Assembly: GCA_938014885.1 (NCBI GenBank) | Contig: CALLQI010000019.1 | Span: 1 to 17,871, forward strand | Reading direction: 5' to 3' | Origin: an uncultured bacterium | GTDB lineage: Bacteria; Planctomycetota; UBA8742; UBA2392 | DNA length: 17,871 bases | Part shown: positions 6,860 to 13,758 of the stretch, one piece after another | How the letters are laid out: each line of letters starts with the position of its first letter | How positions within the stretch are numbered: the stretch's first letter is position 1 | Program-made: the position numbers and the translations under genes | Notes under the pieces: model-generated | The model's database searches: none | Seen by the model: only the letters and a program-made list of their open reading frames with translations | Told to the model about the DNA's origin: nothing

Positions 6860-7987
6860 ATGGCAACAAGTCAAAAAATCAGGATCATGCTGTCAAGCCG
6901 GTGTTTGGTGGACTTCTCTGAAGGAGAGAGCGTCGAACTCACCGAGATTCGACGAGCGCTCAAAAAGGACATTGAGAAGCAGAAGCTGTTCAAACTCGAG
7001 CCTTTTGAAGTCTGGATCAATGAAGACGCCGAGGCGCTTGACCAATCGGCAGATAGTTGGGAAGCGTGCCTCAAGCAGGTTCGAGACTGCGACATCCTCA
7101 TCGTTCTTTACAACGGTGATGCGGGATGGGCCAAGACGGGCGAGGACATCGGCATATGTCATGCCGAGTACGCTGAAGGCATCAAGTACTCGCCTGGCAA
7201 GGTAAGGGTGCTGGTTTTGCCCAAAAGTCCGACCGCTGTCGACAAGCTCCAGGAGGCGAGAAACGCCCGGTTCGCAACATTTATGGACGGCGCCTCCCCG
7301 TTTCGGGGAGGTGAGATTCACACGGTGGCTGATCTCACCACTGCCGTTCGAAAGACTGTTGTTGACGCCGTTCTGACGCAGACCAGACGAGGAGCGGAGG
7401 GCTCGAAAGTCGGGCGCTTCGATCTTGGTGCATCCCTTGAATGGAGCCGCATGGACTTCGTCGGGCGCAAGGCCGCGATGGAAGGCGAAGTTCGTGCGTC
7501 CCTCGAAGGGCGAGCCGGATCCACGATGAAAAAGGGCGCACTCAGCGTATCCATCGCCGGAACCCCTGTGCTGGTCAAAGTCCACGCCGTACCAGCTGCG
7601 ATGAGCGTTGCGGCAGCTCGCGAATTGGTTGGCCGTCCTCACTTGAATGACCACCGTTTGGCTGGTGAGCTAGGTTCGCTCGGTGGCCCTCTCCATGTCA
7701 TCGCTTGCCACCGAACGGTGACTGAGACTCAAGCGACCAACCTGCTTGGCTTTCCGGATGCGACCGTTGTGAGCAGCCCGTTTGGAATTTACCTTGCCGA
7801 CAACGTTCAGAAGATGCAGTTTGTCTTCCTGGCCAATTGCAGGGACTCTGTGCAAACGAGGTTAGCAACGCAGCGCTTCTTTGAATGGCTTGTCCAGGCG
7901 GGCGAAGCTGAGTTGCTCGCTACCAGGGCCAAGGCGCGAGCTCGAATCATCAGCGCGATTGCCAAAGAGCAGTCTTCACCAATCTAG
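6860..7987 (+). CDS. DUF4062-domain protein, putative defence-type component
   Basis: The start is the ATG at 6860, nine bases after GGAGG; the product is 375 residues. Residues 7-115 fit the DUF4062 pattern, a TIR/SEFIR-like alpha/beta fold: a first strand IRIMLSSR, a helix with ELTEIRR, a strand ending EVWINEDA, a conserved SWEACLKQVRDCDILIVLYN block at 66-85, G89-W90, and an H101-x-E103 motif. DUF4062 usually sits at the N-terminus of large STAND-type ATPases or multi-domain proteins with suspected defence or signalling roles. Here the remainder (about 175-375) contains no P-loop and no family I recognise. A second gene starts 31 bases after the stop behind a strong ribosome site, suggesting an operon; that gene is cut by an IS21 element. 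Function is unproven. Confidence 0.7.
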   Translation: MATSQKIRIMLSSRCLVDFSEGESVELTEIRRALKKDIEKQKLFKLEPFEVWINEDAEALDQSADSWEACLKQVRDCDILIVLYNGDAGWAKTGEDIGICHAEYAEGIKYSPGKVRVLVLPKSPTAVDKLQEARNARFATFMDGASPFRGGEIHTVADLTTAVRKTVVDAVLTQTRRGAEGSKVGRFDLGASLEWSRMDFVGRKAAMEGEVRASLEGRAGSTMKKGALSVSIAGTPVLVKVHAVPAAMSVAAARELVGRPHLNDHRLAGELGSLGGPLHVIACHRTVTETQATNLLGFPDATVVSSPFGIYLADNVQKMQFVFLANCRDSVQTRLATQRFFEWLVQAGEAELLATRAKARARIISAIAKEQSSPI

Positions 7988-8018
7988 TACTCAAACAAAC
8001 CAACTAGGGGAGGTTCAA

Positions 8019-8110
8019 ATGGCCAAGCTACATCTAGGGCCGGTACTGTCTTTTCGTGGGACCAGTGCCGCAGGGGATTGGAAGGTGTCCGCGCTCATCG
8101 GCATTGACAG
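8019..8110 (+). pseudogene. 5' fragment of the DUF4062 partner gene, interrupted by IS21 element 2
   Basis: An ATG at 8019 follows AGGGGAGG by five bases, a strong start, 31 bp after the DUF4062 gene. About 30 native codons (MAKLHLGPVLSFRGT, then AAGDWKVSALIGIDS) precede the IS end. The open frame then runs through the IS terminal repeats to a stop at 8202-8204, and that part is meaningless. The LGPVLSFRG...W.VSAL pattern reminds me of the N-terminus of some PhoD/alkaline-phosphatase-like metallophosphatases, but 30 residues cannot establish this. The rest of the gene is not found on the far side of the IS, so more than a simple insertion happened. Confidence 0.55.
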
Positions 8111-8111
8111 C

Positions 8112-8199
8112 TGCGTATTTCGGACCATCGTGACCGACCGTTTCGGCAGCGTGACCGCCGAATTCGGGAACGTGACCGGCCATTTCGGTGACGTGACCG
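8112..8199. repeat. Left terminal multiple repeats of IS21 element 2
   Basis: GTGACCG occurs at 8130, 8151, 8172 and 8193, exactly 21 bp apart, each with TTCGG about seven to eight bases upstream. Such arrays are transposase-binding sites in IS21-family ends. Confidence 0.8.
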
Positions 8200-8314
8200 A
8201 CTGACTTTTGGCACCCGCTTAGATGCGGTTTCCGACCTGTCAAGGGGTCGGTGCTGGTGTTGCGTATGAACAACCGCTGGGGCATAGCCTCACGGCCTTT
8301 GGGCCGGAGAACTG

Positions 8315-9841
8315 ATGCCGCAGCAACGCATGGACATACGCATGATCAAGGACATTCTCAGACTCAAGTACCAGGGCGGGCTCTCGCACGAGGCCATCGC
8401 GCGCAGCCTGTCCATCTCCAAGGGCGTGGTCGCCAAGTACCTCGGCTTGGCCGGCGCGGCCGGGCTGGACTGGCAGGCAACGGCTGAACTGGATGAGACC
8501 TCGCTGGAGCGGCGGCTGCTCGGACGCAGCACGGCCGAGACCCTCGTGGTCCAGGCCGACTTCGCCACCGTACACCTCGAACTGCGTCGCAAGGGCGTGA
8601 CGCTGGCGCTGCTGTGGCAGGAGTACCGCGCCGCGCACGTTGGCCGGCGCACCTGGGCCTACACCCAGTTTTGCGAGCACTACAAGGCGTTCGCCAAGAC
8701 GCTCAAACGCTCGATGCGCCAGCAGCGGCGCGCCGGCGAGAAGCTGTTCATCGACTACGCCGGCCCGACGCTGGCGTTGGCCGACGGCTCACGCGCGCAA
8801 GTCTTCGTGGCCGCCATGGGCGCATCGAGCTACACCTTCGCCTGTGCCACGGCCGACCAGAGCATGCGGTCGTGGCTGGGCGCGATGGCGCGCGCCTTGA
8901 CCTTCTACGGCGGCACCCCGCAGCTGATCGTGCCCGATAACCCGCGCTCGCTCGTCAGCGATGCCTGCCGCTACGAGCCCAAGCTCAACGAAACGGTGCG
9001 CGACTTCGCACGTCATTACGACCTCTCGATCCTCCCGGCACGTCCGTATTCGCCCAAGGACAAAGCCACCGCAGAAAGTTCAGTGCAAGTCGTGCAGAGG
9101 TGGATCATGGCGCGGCTGCGCCACACGGTGCTGGCCGACGTACGCGCCGCCGATGCGGCGATCGCTGCGCTGCTGGCGTCGCTGAACAATCGCCCATTCC
9201 AGAAGCTCGATGGCAGCCGCGCGAGCCTGTTCGCCAGCCTGGATGCCCCGGCGCTGTCGAGCCTGCCGGCGCAGCCCTGGCAGTGGGCCACCTTCAAGAC
9301 GGTGAAGGCGCACATCGACTACCACGTCGAGGTCGACTGGCACCGCTACAGCGTGCCGCACTCGCTGGTGGGATTGGAGCTGGAGGCGCGCATCACGGAC
9401 GCGCTGGTGCAGGTGCTGCATCGCGGCCAGCTGGTGGCCTGCCACGCCCGCAGCGCACGTCGCGGGGGCTTCACCACGCGGGACGAGCACATGCCCGCCG
9501 CGCACCGCGCGCACAAGCAGTGGACGCCCGAGCGGCTGATCCATTGGGGCAATGGCATCGGCGCGAACACCGGGCACTTCGTCACCCAACTGCTGCAGCG
9601 CTTCCGCCACCCCGAGCACGGCTACCGCAGCTGCCTGGGGCTGCTCAGCCTGGCCAAGCGCTACGGAGCGCAGCGCGTGGAGGCTGCCTGCACGCTGGCC
9701 CTGGCGCTGGGCGCCGGGCACTACCGCCATGTGCGCGACATCCTGGCCAACGGCAGTGACCTCATCCCACGCCCGGCGCCTGAGCCCCACTGGGTGGCGC
9801 CCGCGCATGACAACCTGCGCGGTGCGGCGAATTACCACTGA
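8315..9841 (+). CDS. istA: IS21-family transposase IstA
   Basis: A 508-residue DDE transposase of the IS21 family. The ATG at 8315 follows GGAGAA closely. The N-terminal helix-turn-helix reads GLSHEAIARSLSISKGVVAKYL. The acidic triad is D147 (FIDYAG), D208 (IVPDNPRS) and E254 (ATAESSVQ). The C-terminal domain includes HRYSVPHSLVG. It is clearly a different subgroup from the istA at 1330. It is followed by istB after 46 bp rather than by an overlap. No damage is visible. Confidence 0.93.
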   Translation: MPQQRMDIRMIKDILRLKYQGGLSHEAIARSLSISKGVVAKYLGLAGAAGLDWQATAELDETSLERRLLGRSTAETLVVQADFATVHLELRRKGVTLALLWQEYRAAHVGRRTWAYTQFCEHYKAFAKTLKRSMRQQRRAGEKLFIDYAGPTLALADGSRAQVFVAAMGASSYTFACATADQSMRSWLGAMARALTFYGGTPQLIVPDNPRSLVSDACRYEPKLNETVRDFARHYDLSILPARPYSPKDKATAESSVQVVQRWIMARLRHTVLADVRAADAAIAALLASLNNRPFQKLDGSRASLFASLDAPALSSLPAQPWQWATFKTVKAHIDYHVEVDWHRYSVPHSLVGLELEARITDALVQVLHRGQLVACHARSARRGGFTTRDEHMPAAHRAHKQWTPERLIHWGNGIGANTGHFVTQLLQRFRHPEHGYRSCLGLLSLAKRYGAQRVEAACTLALALGAGHYRHVRDILANGSDLIPRPAPEPHWVAPAHDNLRGAANYH

Positions 9842-9887
9842 AGACACAGCCCCCACACACTGCATTGAAGCATTGAAGGACTTCCCC

Positions 9888-10682
9888 ATGATGATGAACA
9901 ACACCCTGGCGCAACTGCGCGAACTCAAGCTCCAAGGCATGGCCTGCGCCATCGAGGAGCAGCTGTCCAGCAGCGCGAGCACGGCGCTGTGCTTCGAGGA
10001 GCGCCTGGCTTTGATGGTCGATCGCGAGGTGCACTACCGCGGCGACAAGCGCCGCGCCGCGCTGCTGAAGAAGGCGGGGCTGAAGTACCCGCAGGCCTGC
10101 ATCGAGGATGTCGATGGCCGCGCCGGGCGCGGCTTCGAGCGCAGTGCGCTGATGAGCCTGGCGCTCTCGCACTGGGTCGAGGACGGGACGGCGATCCTGA
10201 TCAGCGGCGCCACCGGCTCGGGCAAGTCGTGGCTGGCATGCGCGCTGGCCCAGTACGCGTGCCGACGCGGGCACTCGGCGCTGTACCTGCGCACGCCGCG
10301 CCTGGCCGAGGAGTTGCGCATCCTGCACGGCAACGGCGGCTTCGCCCGCTGGCTTGCGGCGGTGGCGCGCACCGAGGTCCTGGTCCTTGACGATTGGGGG
10401 CTGGCTGCGCTGGACGGCCCAACGCGCTCGGACCTGCTCGAAGTCATCGACGACCGCGCGGGCACGCGCCCCACGATCGTGACGAGCCAACTGCCGGTGG
10501 AGCATTGGCATGCGTGGATCGGCGACGCGACGATTGCCGATGCGATCCTCGATCGGCTGCTCTCGCGCAGTCAGCGCCTGGCGTTGAAGGGCGAGTCGCT
10601 GCGCCCGCGCAAGACCGGCGGCCCAGCCCGTGCGCACGACGCGCCCACCGAGCCGAGTAACGCCGCCGGCCAGTCGCGCTAG
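9888..10682 (+). CDS. istB: IS21-family helper ATPase IstB
   Basis: This DnaA/DnaC-like AAA+ ATPase assists IstA in target selection. It is 264 residues, of normal length. The first of three consecutive ATGs (9888) is taken, with AAGGA eight bases upstream. Walker A is GATGSGKS at 107-114 and Walker B is VLVLDDWG around D168-D169. The arginine-rich sensor region near DRLLSRSQRLALKG is also normal. The C-terminal 25 residues are a variable Pro/Ala-rich tail. Confidence 0.93.
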   Translation: MMMNNTLAQLRELKLQGMACAIEEQLSSSASTALCFEERLALMVDREVHYRGDKRRAALLKKAGLKYPQACIEDVDGRAGRGFERSALMSLALSHWVEDGTAILISGATGSGKSWLACALAQYACRRGHSALYLRTPRLAEELRILHGNGGFARWLAAVARTEVLVLDDWGLAALDGPTRSDLLEVIDDRAGTRPTIVTSQLPVEHWHAWIGDATIADAILDRLLSRSQRLALKGESLRPRKTGGPARAHDAPTEPSNAAGQSR

Positions 10683-10689
10683 GAACGCG

Positions 10690-10835
10690 CCCTGTGGATT
10701 TGTGGACAGGCCCGCTGGCGCGGGCTTCCCGACTGAGCGCCAAAGGCGCTCACCTGTGGATGGCCGGATGGACAACCCTGCGGGTTGCCCACGCGCCCAC
10801 CCACAGGCCGTCGGCTGCCCACAAGCTCCACAGGG
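10690..10835. repeat. Structured non-coding tail of IS21 element 2
   Basis: This stretch after istB is bounded by CCCTGTGGA (10690-10698) and its inverse TCCACAGGG (10827-10835). It contains three perfect hairpins: GCCCGC/GCGGGC (10710-10725), TGAGCGCC/GGCGCTCA with an AAA loop (10734-10752), and CAACCC/GGGTTG (10773-10787). CTGTGGAT-like words recur. No T-tract follows, so simple termination does not explain it. The remaining 10836-10994 is non-coding IS DNA with no recognised feature. Confidence 0.55.
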
Positions 10836-10996
10836 CCCAACCACTACGAGTTGAAAGAAGCAAGACAAATAAGACAAAGCCCTTCGACTCGCACCGGCAT
10901 CAGGCTCACATCCACGGCCACCAGGAGGTCCTCAACACCCTCAAATCGACTCCATCTCTACAATCGAACCCGCGCAACCCAGCACTCGACCTAAAT

Positions 10997-11041
10997 CGGT
11001 CACGTTCCCGAAATCACCGGTCACGTTCGCCGAAATACGCA
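10997..11041. repeat. Right terminal repeats of IS21 element 2
   Basis: CGGTCAC occurs at 10997 and 11018, 21 bp apart, inverted relative to the four GTGACCG copies at the left end. It is followed by the terminal CCGAAATACGCA. Confidence 0.8.
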
Positions 11042-11042
11042 G

Positions 11043-11147
11043 CAACAACTCATCGCGGCCCAAGTGGACCAGATGGCGGCCTGCATCAGGGCCAATTCAG
11101 CAGCGTTGCCCATGGTTTACAGCATTGGCCACCGGGCCGTGCGGTGA
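11043..11147 (+). pseudogene. C-terminal scrap of an unknown gene
   Basis: Directly after the IS21 right end, one frame encodes 34 residues (QQLIAAQVDQMAACIRANSA, then ALPMVYSIGHRAVR) before a TGA at 11145. It looks like the end of a real, helical protein whose upstream part was removed at the IS boundary. The stop overlaps the ATG of the next short ORF. I do not recognise the family; it does not continue the gene interrupted on the left side of the IS as far as I can tell. Confidence 0.35.
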
Positions 11148-11254
11148 TGGTGCAACCTTCTGTCGCCGAACTCATCGCTTACCCAACCTTGCTGCTGGCC
11201 GTTGGCGTGGCCTTGGCGGGGTGCCGTATGGGGCAGCCGATTCACAGTGAGTAA
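11147..11254 (+). CDS. Short hydrophobic, lipoprotein-like peptide (35 aa)
   Basis: The ATG overlaps the preceding stop (TGATG), a translational-coupling arrangement. The product starts MVQPSVAELIAYPTLLLAVG and contains a hydrophobic stretch ending VALAGC, which resembles a lipobox, then stops after 11 residues. It could be a very small lipoprotein, an entry-exclusion-like plasmid peptide, or the start of a broken gene. Family unknown. Confidence 0.3.
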   Translation: MVQPSVAELIAYPTLLLAVGVALAGCRMGQPIHSE

Positions 11255-11626
11255 ACAGGCGGCCTTGCCTTAGCCTTTGCCGGCTGCCCCGCCTTCGCGC
11301 ACAACTACCAGCCCGCACAGGAAAAGAAATTCGTGGTGGAGCTACAGTCCATCGTTCACGTCCAGTTGGTGAAGGATTCAGGGGTGGTGGGCAAGCCGAC
11401 TTCTGCGGCCGCGTCGGCGCCCGAGCAGGCACTCGCGCTGCTGATCGCAGCGCTGATGGAGCCTAACTACAACAAATGGCTCGCCATGCATGACGCGGCA
11501 GCGGTGCGCGGCATCGAAAGGCGGTCGGCGCCTACCACTCGCGCGCGGTCGCGAGCATCACGGCGCGTGCCACAGGGTCACCTGGCACCAGCGCCTTGCG
11601 GAACGCCTAGGCCTGCAACTCGCTAG
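11247..11626 (+). pseudogene. Frameshifted secreted-protein remnant, unknown family
   Basis: A GTG overlapping the previous gene's end starts MSKQAALP and hits a stop. A change of frame at about 11270 restores a signal-peptide-like LAFAGCPAFAHNYQPAQEKK, followed by FVVELQSIVHVQLVKDSG and a helical region ALALLIAALMEPNYNKWLAM. After about 11520 the frame appears to shift again. The pattern suggests an exported protein inactivated by small indels. I cannot name it. 11627-11739 holds nothing recognised. Confidence 0.3.
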
Positions 11627-11739
11627 GGTGCTTCCTTCCTTGCACTCAACGCTCCGCAGGCGCGCGCGGCATCCGCTGGGCAGGACTAGGCACGCGGCGC
11701 GGGCAGGCATGAGCACGGCGCCTGTGACAAAATCGGGCC

Positions 11740-12618
11740 GTGATCAATCTACGCCAGGTGGAGTGCTTCTACGCAGTGATGCGCACCGGCTCGGTGACCC
11801 AGGCCGCGCGCCTGCTCAATGTCACTCAGCCGGCCGTGAGCATCGCGCTCCAGCAGCTGGAAAGCCGGCTCAAGCTCAAGCTGTTCGAGCGCAGTGCCGG
11901 CCGGCTGCACGCGACAGCGGAGGCCAAGGACTTGCTGCCGGACCTGGCCGAAATCTTCGTGCGGCTCGCCGCCATCGAGAGGCGCAGCCAGGACCTGGCG
12001 CAAGGCGTGCGCGGCAGCCTGTCGGTGGCCGCCACGCCGCCGTTGTGCGACGGCTTCGTCGTCAACGCGGTCGCGGGCTTTCTGCGCGGCCGGCCCGACG
12101 TGCGCGTCTCGATCCAGGCGACGCCGTCTTCCATGGTGGTGGACCGCATCATCAGCGGCGAGGTCGATGCCGGCGTGGTTTACGAGCCCGTGCTGAGCGC
12201 CGCCGTCCAGGTCGAGGAGATCGGCAGCGCGAGCATTGGCTGCCTTGTGCCAACGCGCCACCGGCTCGCGCGCCGGCAATCGATCGCGGCGCAAGACCTG
12301 GAAGGCGAGCGCCTCATCACCTACCTGCCGCAGGCGCTGCTGCGGCCTTATATCGACCGTGTGATGGCCGGCGGCCCGGCCGCCGCGGTGCAGACGGGCG
12401 CGTCCTCCACGGCCATCGCGCTAGTGACAGAAGGCGCCGGCATCGCACTGGTGGAGTCGGCCCTGTTCCAGGCGCGGCCGCAGCGCGGCCTGGTGATGCT
12501 CCCGATGACCCCTGCCACCGGGCTGAAGGTGCTGCTGCTGCGACCGCGGCCCGCTGTGCGCTCACGCGCGCTGGACGAATTCGTGCGCGAATTGCGCGCG
12601 GTGTTCGCGGGCCCTTAA
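11740..12618 (+). CDS. LysR-family regulator of the downstream operon
   Basis: The GTG start at 11740 leads straight into the conserved N-terminus (INLRQVECFYAVMRTGSVTQ, then AARLLNVTQPAVSIALQQLE). The protein is 292 residues, normal for LysR, with a periplasmic-binding-protein-like effector domain over residues 90-290. It lies in the same direction as the M19 dipeptidase-like gene, 111 bp upstream. An ATAAA/TTTAT inverted repeat in that gap is a possible binding site. Control of the downstream three genes is inferred from position. Confidence 0.9.
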   Translation: MINLRQVECFYAVMRTGSVTQAARLLNVTQPAVSIALQQLESRLKLKLFERSAGRLHATAEAKDLLPDLAEIFVRLAAIERRSQDLAQGVRGSLSVAATPPLCDGFVVNAVAGFLRGRPDVRVSIQATPSSMVVDRIISGEVDAGVVYEPVLSAAVQVEEIGSASIGCLVPTRHRLARRQSIAAQDLEGERLITYLPQALLRPYIDRVMAGGPAAAVQTGASSTAIALVTEGAGIALVESALFQARPQRGLVMLPMTPATGLKVLLLRPRPAVRSRALDEFVRELRAVFAGP

Positions 12619-12645
12619 CGGTGCACGGCCGGCCCACTTTGGGGC

Positions 12646-12660
12646 ATAAACAGGATTTAT
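12646..12660. promoter_or_regulatory. Candidate LysR operator before the M19/Bug/oxidoreductase operon
   Basis: ATAAA (12646-12650), CAGGA and TTTAT (12656-12660) form an inverted repeat with T-N11-A spacing (T12647, A12659), 70-85 bp before the M19 start. It stands out as an A/T patch in G/C-rich DNA. Confidence 0.45.
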
Positions 12661-12729
12661 GGGCGGCATCGATCTTCTAATTTGTGTGGACCTCTCCGGC
12701 TGCGTAAGCTAGACATCAAAGGAGGCCAC

Positions 12730-13758
12730 ATGCCTGATTCCGCAACCACCGAACTGGCAGCCGCACGGCAGCTGCTGAACGACTCCATCGTCATCGACAC
12801 CCTGGGCGGCGCCGTCGTCCACCCCACGCCGCACGTCGCCGACGGCACCTACGAGGGCAACATGGTCGGCGTCGGCTGGAACGTGCTGCATGCCTGCCTG
12901 GTGTCGGAGCCGTCGTATTCGCCGAGCTTCCACCGGCTGCTGATGGCGGTGTACGAGAACCTGCTCAACTTCGAGATGAACCCGAAGGCGCGCCACGTGC
13001 AGTGCGTGGAAGACATCTTCGAGGCCAAGCGCAACGGCCAGCTGGGCGTGATCTTCGGCGTGCAGAACTCGTCGTGGATCGAGCAGGAGCGCGAGCGCAT
13101 CCGCATCCTCTACAAGCTGGGCCTGCGCACGCTGCAGCTGACCTACATGGAGCGCAACTGGGTCGGCGACGGCTGCCTGGAACCGGAGAACCGGGGCCTG
13201 ACCAACTTCGGCATGCAGGTTGTGCGCGAATGCAACCGGCTGGGTATCGTGGTGGACTGCTCGCACGTGGGCGTCCAGAGCACGATGGACGCCGTGCGCG
13301 TTTCCAACCAGCCGATCGTGATCTCTCACACCGCCGTGCGCGCTATCACCGACAACCCGCGCTGCGTCAGCGACGACCAGATGAAGGCCGTGGCCGACAA
13401 GGGCGGCACCATCGGCATCACCACCTTCTCGCCGTTCATCCGCTCGGACCGCCAGCCCACGCTGGACGACTACCTTGACCACTTCGACTACGCCATCAAC
13501 CTGATCGGCGAAGACCACGTGACATTCGCCACCGACTGGTTCGACGGCAAGACGAAGGTCAACTGGGCGACGCCCTGGTACTACCCCGAGGTCACCCAGG
13601 GCAAGCAGTACGACGGCTTGGGCCTGATCGGCTTTCGCACCCGCGCGGAGCTGGTCAACGTCGTCGACGGCATGCTCAAGCGCGGCTACAGTGCCGAGCG
13701 CGTGAAGAAGCTGCTGGGTGCCAACTTTATTCGTGTCCTGAAAGAGGTGTGGAAATGA
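12730..13758 (+). CDS. Peptidase M19 (renal-dipeptidase-like) family protein with altered metal site
   Basis: The ATG at 12730 follows AAGGAGG; the product is 342 residues with no signal peptide. Alignment by motif to renal dipeptidase shows H179 (DCSH), H200 (ISHT), R211 and D269 (TDWFDG) at the same mutual spacing as H198, H219, R230 and D288. The N-terminal HxD metal ligands are replaced (IDTLGG, Leu25/Gly27), and the bridging glutamate is Q112 in FGVQNS. A normal two-zinc centre therefore seems impossible. The protein may use one metal or act on a different amide, ester or hydroxy compound. Similar Q-containing members occur in Burkholderiales as far as I recall. Its stop overlaps the start of the Bug gene, so they are co-translated and probably share a pathway. 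Confidence 0.85.
   Translation: MPDSATTELAAARQLLNDSIVIDTLGGAVVHPTPHVADGTYEGNMVGVGWNVLHACLVSEPSYSPSFHRLLMAVYENLLNFEMNPKARHVQCVEDIFEAKRNGQLGVIFGVQNSSWIEQERERIRILYKLGLRTLQLTYMERNWVGDGCLEPENRGLTNFGMQVVRECNRLGIVVDCSHVGVQSTMDAVRVSNQPIVISHTAVRAITDNPRCVSDDQMKAVADKGGTIGITTFSPFIRSDRQPTLDDYLDHFDYAINLIGEDHVTFATDWFDGKTKVNWATPWYYPEVTQGKQYDGLGLIGFRTRAELVNVVDGMLKRGYSAERVKKLLGANFIRVLKEVWK

Larger units (their letters stand above)
8112..11041 (+). mobile_element. IS21-family element 2, complete (about 2.9 kb)
   Basis: The ends are perfect 12-bp inverted repeats, TGCGTATTTCGG at 8112 and CCGAAATACGCA ending at 11041. GC outside each end extends the match to 14 bp. Both istA and istB are intact. Further 21-bp-spaced terminal repeats occur inside both ends. 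Flanks (GACAGC left, GCAACA right) show no obvious target duplication of the 4-8 bp expected. This points to recombination between IS copies or a one-sided deletion after insertion. Confidence 0.88.

Noticed and set aside
8112..8204. Regular 21-bp repeats suggesting a small CRISPR or iteron array
   Set aside because: They lie exactly inside the terminal repeat of an IS21 element and recur inverted at its other end, so they are transposase sites.
8019..8204. Complete 61-residue protein downstream of the DUF4062 gene
   Set aside because: The second half is translation of IS21 terminal repeats (repeating FG.VT), so only the first 30 or so codons are native.
9080..9982. 300-residue minus-strand frame, and similar long frames opposite istB (9762-10877), the M19 gene (12709-13518), the Bug gene (13686-14864) and the oxidoreductase (14713-15783)
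   Set aside because: Each is antisense to a gene with clear motifs and shows Arg/His/Ala-rich, low-complexity translation typical of shadow frames.
10690..10835. Replication origin, because of CTGTGGAT/TGTGGA words
   Set aside because: There is no Rep gene nearby, no A/T-rich melting region and no full DnaA boxes; the position is an IS tail.
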